Shown piece after piece: positions 6,089 to 8,637 of a stretch of 8,637 nucleotides of DNA (position 1 is the first letter of the stretch; every line of letters begins with the position of its first letter). Under the pieces are notes generated by a model. It saw only the letters and a program-made list of their open reading frames with translations, was not told where the DNA came from and searched no databases. Source of the stretch: an uncultured Flavobacteriales bacterium (lineage in GTDB: Bacteria > Bacteroidota > Bacteroidia > Palsa-965); NCBI GenBank assembly GCA_946478675.1, contig CAMLEF010000193.1, positions 1-8,637 of the forward strand, written 5' to 3'. Position numbers and translations under genes: made by a program.

Positions 6089-6158
6089 GCTTGTTGGAGC
6101 GGAGATGAGAACTTGTTGCAGTGTGATGAGAAAGGTTCTCGACTCCGCTCGAACAAGC
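6089..6158. repeat. 24-bp imperfect inverted repeat (hairpin, 22-nt loop)
   Basis: The arm at 6089-6112 (GCTTGTT..GAGCGGAG..GAGAAC) pairs with 6135-6158 at 21 of 24 positions. The right arm contains CGACTCCGCTCGA, similar to a short motif I recall as a common dispersed repeat in Bacteroidota spacers. It lies after the glycosyltransferase stop and before the DUF2200 start on the minus strand, so it could end or attenuate transcription, or be a relic of a miniature mobile element. No T-run follows the stem. Confidence 0.65.
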
Positions 6159-6182
6159 TAATAAAGCAATTCGCAAAAATAA

Positions 6183-6198
6183 ATCCGTTAATCCGTGG
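6183..6198. repeat. Two tandem octamers (ATCCGTTA / ATCCGTGG)
   Basis: Two adjacent octamers share ATCCGT and end 7 bp from the glycosyltransferase stop codon. Similar short tracts with this wording are, as I recall, frequent in spacers of many bacterial genomes. Two copies alone could be chance. Confidence 0.4.
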
Positions 6199-6205
6199 CT
6201 GAATT

Positions 6206-7123
6206 CTACAGCACTTCCTCCACCAGGAATTGCGGACGACGATTCTGCATCTGGTACAGCTTGTAGAGGTATTGCCCGACGATTCCCATGCAGAACATCA
6301 GCAGGCTTGTCGAGAAAAGAACCGTTACGATCAGCGCGGTGAATCCAGGAACGGAGCCGTGGACGAGCTTGTGGTAAATGAAACGGATGCCAAACGCAAA
6401 CGACACGAGCGAGAAGAAAAGCCCGAGCCACGTCATCACTTTCAGCGGCAGCGCGGAATAGTTGACGAGAATGTTGAGGTACATGCGGAAGAGCTTGCGG
6501 CCGGAATACGTGGATTTGCCTTCGCGCCGCGGATGATGCTCGACGGATACGCCGACAATATTTGCGGTGTACCAATGAATGACTTCGTCGATGAAGAGAA
6601 ATCCCGATTGCAGGTGCGAAGCGGTTTTGGTGGCGAGGCTTTTCGTGATCAGGCGGAAGGAGCTGCCGACGCCGCTTTTTCCTTCGAGCGCCGCACCTCC
6701 GCGCAGGATGCCGCTGCCCGCATTGCGCCACTGGCTGTGCTGCTTCGTCGTGTAAATGCCGTACACCACATCGGCTTTCGTCGCTTCGTGTTTTTCGAGC
6801 AGCTTCACGATCTCCGCAGGCGGATGCTGCAGGTCGTCGTCCATCGTGACGATGATTTCTCCATTGGCAAAACCAAATCCGCAGGCAATCGCATTATGCT
6901 GTCCGAAGTTGCGGCTGAACTTTATCGCCGTCACGTTGCCGGGATGCGCCTGCTTGATTTTCTGCAGCACGTTCCAGCTGCCGTCGTTGCTGCCGTCCTC
7001 GACAAACACCACTTCGAACGGAACGCGCCCGTCGAGCGACTTGCTGATCTCCGCATAGAGCAGCTCCAGCGTCGGTGCGCTTTTGTAAACGGGAATAACG
7101 ATCGAAAGCAGGTTGACGGACAT
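6206..7123 (-). CDS. GtrB/DPM1-like family 2 glycosyltransferase with two C-terminal membrane segments
   Basis: This 305-residue polyprenyl-phosphate glycosyltransferase of the GT2 family (DPM1/GtrB/ArnC group) transfers a sugar from a nucleotide donor to undecaprenyl phosphate at the inner face of the cytoplasmic membrane. The GT-A domain opens with LLSIVIPVYKSAPTLE (5-20), followed by VEDGSNDGS (41-49), SRNFGQHNA (70-78) and the metal-binding DDD at 95-97 with LQHPP. SSFRLI at 154-159 and HHPRREGKSTYS at 196-207 are typical acceptor-side motifs. Two hydrophobic segments lie at about 226-250 and 262-286, and the RRPQFLVEEVL tail matches GtrB-like members. The start at 7123 is chosen because it is 2 nt after the reductase stop and begins just before the first strand; an upstream ATG at 7180 would overlap the reductase. 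Donor sugar is unknown. Confidence 0.9.
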   Translation of the reverse strand: MSVNLLSIVIPVYKSAPTLELLYAEISKSLDGRVPFEVVFVEDGSNDGSWNVLQKIKQAHPGNVTAIKFSRNFGQHNAIACGFGFANGEIIVTMDDDLQHPPAEIVKLLEKHEATKADVVYGIYTTKQHSQWRNAGSGILRGGAALEGKSGVGSSFRLITKSLATKTASHLQSGFLFIDEVIHWYTANIVGVSVEHHPRREGKSTYSGRKLFRMYLNILVNYSALPLKVMTWLGLFFSLVSFAFGIRFIYHKLVHGSVPGFTALIVTVLFSTSLLMFCMGIVGQYLYKLYQMQNRRPQFLVEEVL

Positions 7124-7125
7124 GT

Positions 7126-7872
7126 TCAGATTCCGGAGAGAAAGCCTCCGTCCAAAATAATGTTTATTCCCGTAACCCATTTCGAAGCGGGCGAGAGGAG
7201 ATAGATCGCGGCGTTCGCTACGTCCTCCGGATCACCGGCGCCGAGCGGGTAACTTTTCATATGGTTGTCCATATGCTCTTTTGAAACGGCTTCTTCAGCG
7301 CGGTCGTACAGCGGTGTGCGCACCATGCCGGGAGAAATGCTGTTGGCGCGGATGCCCATCGGCACGACTTCCTGCGCGAGTGTTTTGACGAAGGATTCGA
7401 GCGCTGCCTTGGAGCTGCCGTACATCGCGCCGCCTTTCGGTGGGAATTGCGAAGAGATGGAAGAGAGATAAACGAGCGATGCGCTGCGGTTGAATTTTTT
7501 CGCTTTCAGCAAGCCGCTCGTCAGCAGCACCGGCGATTCGAAATTCAACTTCATCATCTCGTCGACGTGCTTCTGCTCGAGAAATTTGATCGGGAACGCT
7601 TTCACGTTTCCTGCGCAATGCACAAAACCATCGACGGCCGGCATCGCGCTGATCAATCGTTCACGACCGGAAGTTTCGAGCAGGTCGGCAGCAACGGAAA
7701 AATGTCCTGGTCCTTCGAGCTGCGCAAACGTTTCCTGCAACGCTTTTTCATTGCGGCCTGTGATCACGCAGCGTCCGCCCATTTTGCTCACGCTGATGGC
7801 CACCTGTCGCCCGATGCCGGAGGAGGCGCCGGTGACGAGAATGATCTTGCCGTTTAAGTGAAAGGGAGTCAT
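7126..7872 (-). CDS. FabG-like short-chain dehydrogenase/reductase
   Basis: This 248-residue classical SDR carries TGASSGIG at 14-21 (nucleotide-binding turn), arginine 40 at the end of the second strand (favouring NADPH), D63, the CAG at 86-88 in place of NNAG, and the catalytic N110, S138, Y151 and K155 tetrad in YGSSK form. The SPGMVRTP segment at 180-187 and DGGF near the C-terminus are family standard. It is full length. The likely reaction is reduction of a 3-oxoacyl thioester to 3-hydroxyacyl, or of a keto-sugar; the KAS III gene directly upstream favours the acyl option. It precedes the GtrB-like gene by 2 nt (coupled). Between it and the KAS III gene lies a 113-bp gap filled mainly by a heptamer inverted repeat. 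CATCTTTG about 16 nt upstream is one base from the -7 consensus, so a second promoter is possible. Confidence 0.88.
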   Translation of the reverse strand: MTPFHLNGKIILVTGASSGIGRQVAISVSKMGGRCVITGRNEKALQETFAQLEGPGHFSVAADLLETSGRERLISAMPAVDGFVHCAGNVKAFPIKFLEQKHVDEMMKLNFESPVLLTSGLLKAKKFNRSASLVYLSSISSQFPPKGGAMYGSSKAALESFVKTLAQEVVPMGIRANSISPGMVRTPLYDRAEEAVSKEHMDNHMKSYPLGAGDPEDVANAAIYLLSPASKWVTGINIILDGGFLSGI

Positions 7873-7905
7873 GAGATGTTGGCGTAGTCAAAGATGGGAA
7901 ATAGA

Positions 7906-7980
7906 ATCAAGAGTCAAGAACCAGGAAATAAGAATCAAGAAATCGTTCTGCAAGTCTTGAATCCTGGTTCTTGGCTCTTG
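7906..7980. repeat. Heptamer-built inverted repeat (five direct, four inverted units)
   Basis: Five tandem heptamers with consensus ATCAAGA run from 7906 to 7940 (ATCAAGA, GTCAAGA, ACCAGGA, AATAAGA, ATCAAGA). After a 14-nt spacer, the reverse complement units TCTTGAA, TCCTGGT, TCTTGGC and TCTTG fill 7955-7980. The outer arms 7908-7926 and 7962-7980 pair over 19 positions with one mismatch, which gives a strong cruciform or RNA hairpin. It lies between the KAS III stop and the reductase start. I recall similar TCTTGxx tracts in Bacteroidota spacers, so it is probably a dispersed palindromic element; no transposase is nearby. Confidence 0.75.
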
Positions 7981-7985
7981 CATCA

Positions 7986-8637
7986 TCACACAAAGAGCAC
8001 GTCCGGACAAACCAATGCATTCGTCTCCGTATAAACCGAAGCCCACGACAATCCTACACCGAAGCCGGAGAAAACCCAGCGGTGCGGCTGCTTCGCCTGT
8101 TCGCGCAAGGCAGCGACAATCGTAAGCGGAATGGAAGCGGAGCTCGTGTTGCCGTAATCGCCGAGGGAATACGGCACTTTTTCCGGCGGCAGCTTGAGTT
8201 TTTTGCGAATGGTTTCGACCATCAGCCGGTTCGCCTGGTGAAACACGAAATAGTCGATCGTGTCGATGGCAACATTCGCTTCCTGCAATAGTCCGTTGAC
8301 ATTCGCCGGCGCTTCGCGAACGGAAAAGTTGAATACGTCGAGACCGTTCAGCCAGAGATTCCGGCGATGACGCACAACGCCCGGCTCGTGTTCTTCGTCG
8401 ATGAACGTTTTCTCACTGACAGGCGAACGCACGCCGCCGTCGGGAATGATGATGGCTTCGTAACCGGTGCCGTCGCTTTGCAGGTTGAAAAAACTTTTTG
8501 CGGAAGGATCGTATTCGATCGCCGTTGCAGTGCCTGCATCGCCGAAGAGCGGCCAGGTGCTTTTGTCTTTCGGCGTAATGCCCGCCGTAGAAATATCGCC
8601 GGCCAGCAGCAGCGCTTTTTTAAAACCGCCCGTAGCG
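7986..8637 (-). CDS. 3-oxoacyl-ACP synthase III (FabH-like), N-terminus cut by window edge
   Basis: The last 216 residues of a thiolase-fold KAS III-type condensing enzyme are present. Visible motifs are KALLLAGDIST, then LFGDAGTA at 30-37 of this fragment, FHQAN at 132-136 with the catalytic histidine, and DYGNTSSASIPL at 160-171 with the catalytic asparagine; SGFGVGLSWAS near the C-terminus is also typical. The active-site cysteine and start lie beyond the right edge and cannot be checked. KAS III enzymes condense an acyl-CoA with malonyl-ACP. Between LFGDAGTA and the GLDVFNF segment there is a stretch with DGGVRSP that resembles stand-alone KAS III members of surface glycan and secondary metabolite loci more than the E. 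coli housekeeping FabH; this is impression only. It is followed by a reductase in the same direction, consistent with making a 3-hydroxyacyl group. Confidence 0.87.
   Translation of the reverse strand, partial: ATGGFKKALLLAGDISTAGITPKDKSTWPLFGDAGTATAIEYDPSAKSFFNLQSDGTGYEAIIIPDGGVRSPVSEKTFIDEEHEPGVVRHRRNLWLNGLDVFNFSVREAPANVNGLLQEANVAIDTIDYFVFHQANRLMVETIRKKLKLPPEKVPYSLGDYGNTSSASIPLTIVAALREQAKQPHRWVFSGFGVGLSWASVYTETNALVCPDVLFV

Noticed and set aside
5601..6731. Minus-strand open frame of 376 codons spanning the end of the GtrB-like gene, the spacer and DUF2200.
   Set aside because: It runs in another frame through two well-supported genes and through the 24-bp inverted repeat, and its product has no recognisable fold.
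7124..7180. Upstream ATG of the GtrB-like gene at 7180.
   Set aside because: It overlaps the end of the reductase gene; the ATG at 7123 gives the normal GT2 N-terminus and the coupled 2-nt spacing.
6230..7204. Long plus-strand open frame (324 codons) opposite the GtrB-like gene.
   Set aside because: It lies antisense to a gene with full GT2 motifs, its translation is rich in H, E and R without any recognisable domain, and it is explained by the codon bias of the real gene.
7906..7980. CRISPR-like array at the heptamer repeats.
   Set aside because: The units are only 7 bp, contiguous and without spacers, and part of the set is inverted; no cas gene is present.

Overview
The window looks like chromosomal DNA of a member of the Bacteroidota. 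The reasons are perfect or near-perfect copies of the Bacteroidota -7 promoter motif (TAnnTTTG) just before several starts, the lack of clear Shine-Dalgarno sequences, a DUF2200-type protein, and short dispersed repeats in the gaps of a kind I recall from that phylum. The DNA is fairly GC-rich for the phylum, so I do not name a genus. No rRNA, tRNA, CRISPR array, transposase or phage gene is visible.

Left half (1-4138): a sulfation island. A 5'-complete but truncated Sulfotransfer_1-like gene (minus strand, running off the left edge) diverges from an unrecognised, possibly glycosyltransferase-like gene on the plus strand. Two tandem paralogous Sulfotransfer_2-type genes follow on the minus strand. 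A second copy of the unrecognised family then diverges from the second of these. The repeated theme is therefore a sulfotransferase back to back with a member of the YxNxDI family, seen twice, with one extra sulfotransferase between.

Right half (4224-8637): a run of minus-strand genes. Read in transcription order these are a KAS III (FabH-like) condensing enzyme truncated by the right edge, a FabG-like short-chain reductase, a GtrB/DPM1-like membrane glycosyltransferase, a DUF2200 protein, a GNAT acyltransferase and an aspartyl/asparaginyl beta-hydroxylase-fold dioxygenase. The reductase/glycosyltransferase pair and the GNAT/dioxygenase pair are each separated by only 2 nt, so each pair is probably translationally coupled.

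Taken together this reads as part of a cell-surface glycan locus (O-antigen, capsule or exopolysaccharide). Sugar transfer is supplied by the lipid-linked glycosyltransferase and perhaps the two YxNxDI proteins. Decoration is supplied by three PAPS-dependent sulfotransferases and by an acyl branch in which KAS III and the reductase could make a 3-oxo/3-hydroxyacyl group and the GNAT could attach it. The role of the dioxygenase is open. That integration is inference from neighbourhood; the individual family calls rest on motifs in the sequence.

The non-coding gaps are short but not empty. Three gaps in or beside the minus-strand gene run each carry short tandem or inverted repeats of different sequence: three octamers at 4147-4170, a 24-bp inverted repeat plus two octamers at 6089-6198, and a heptamer-based inverted repeat at 7906-7980.
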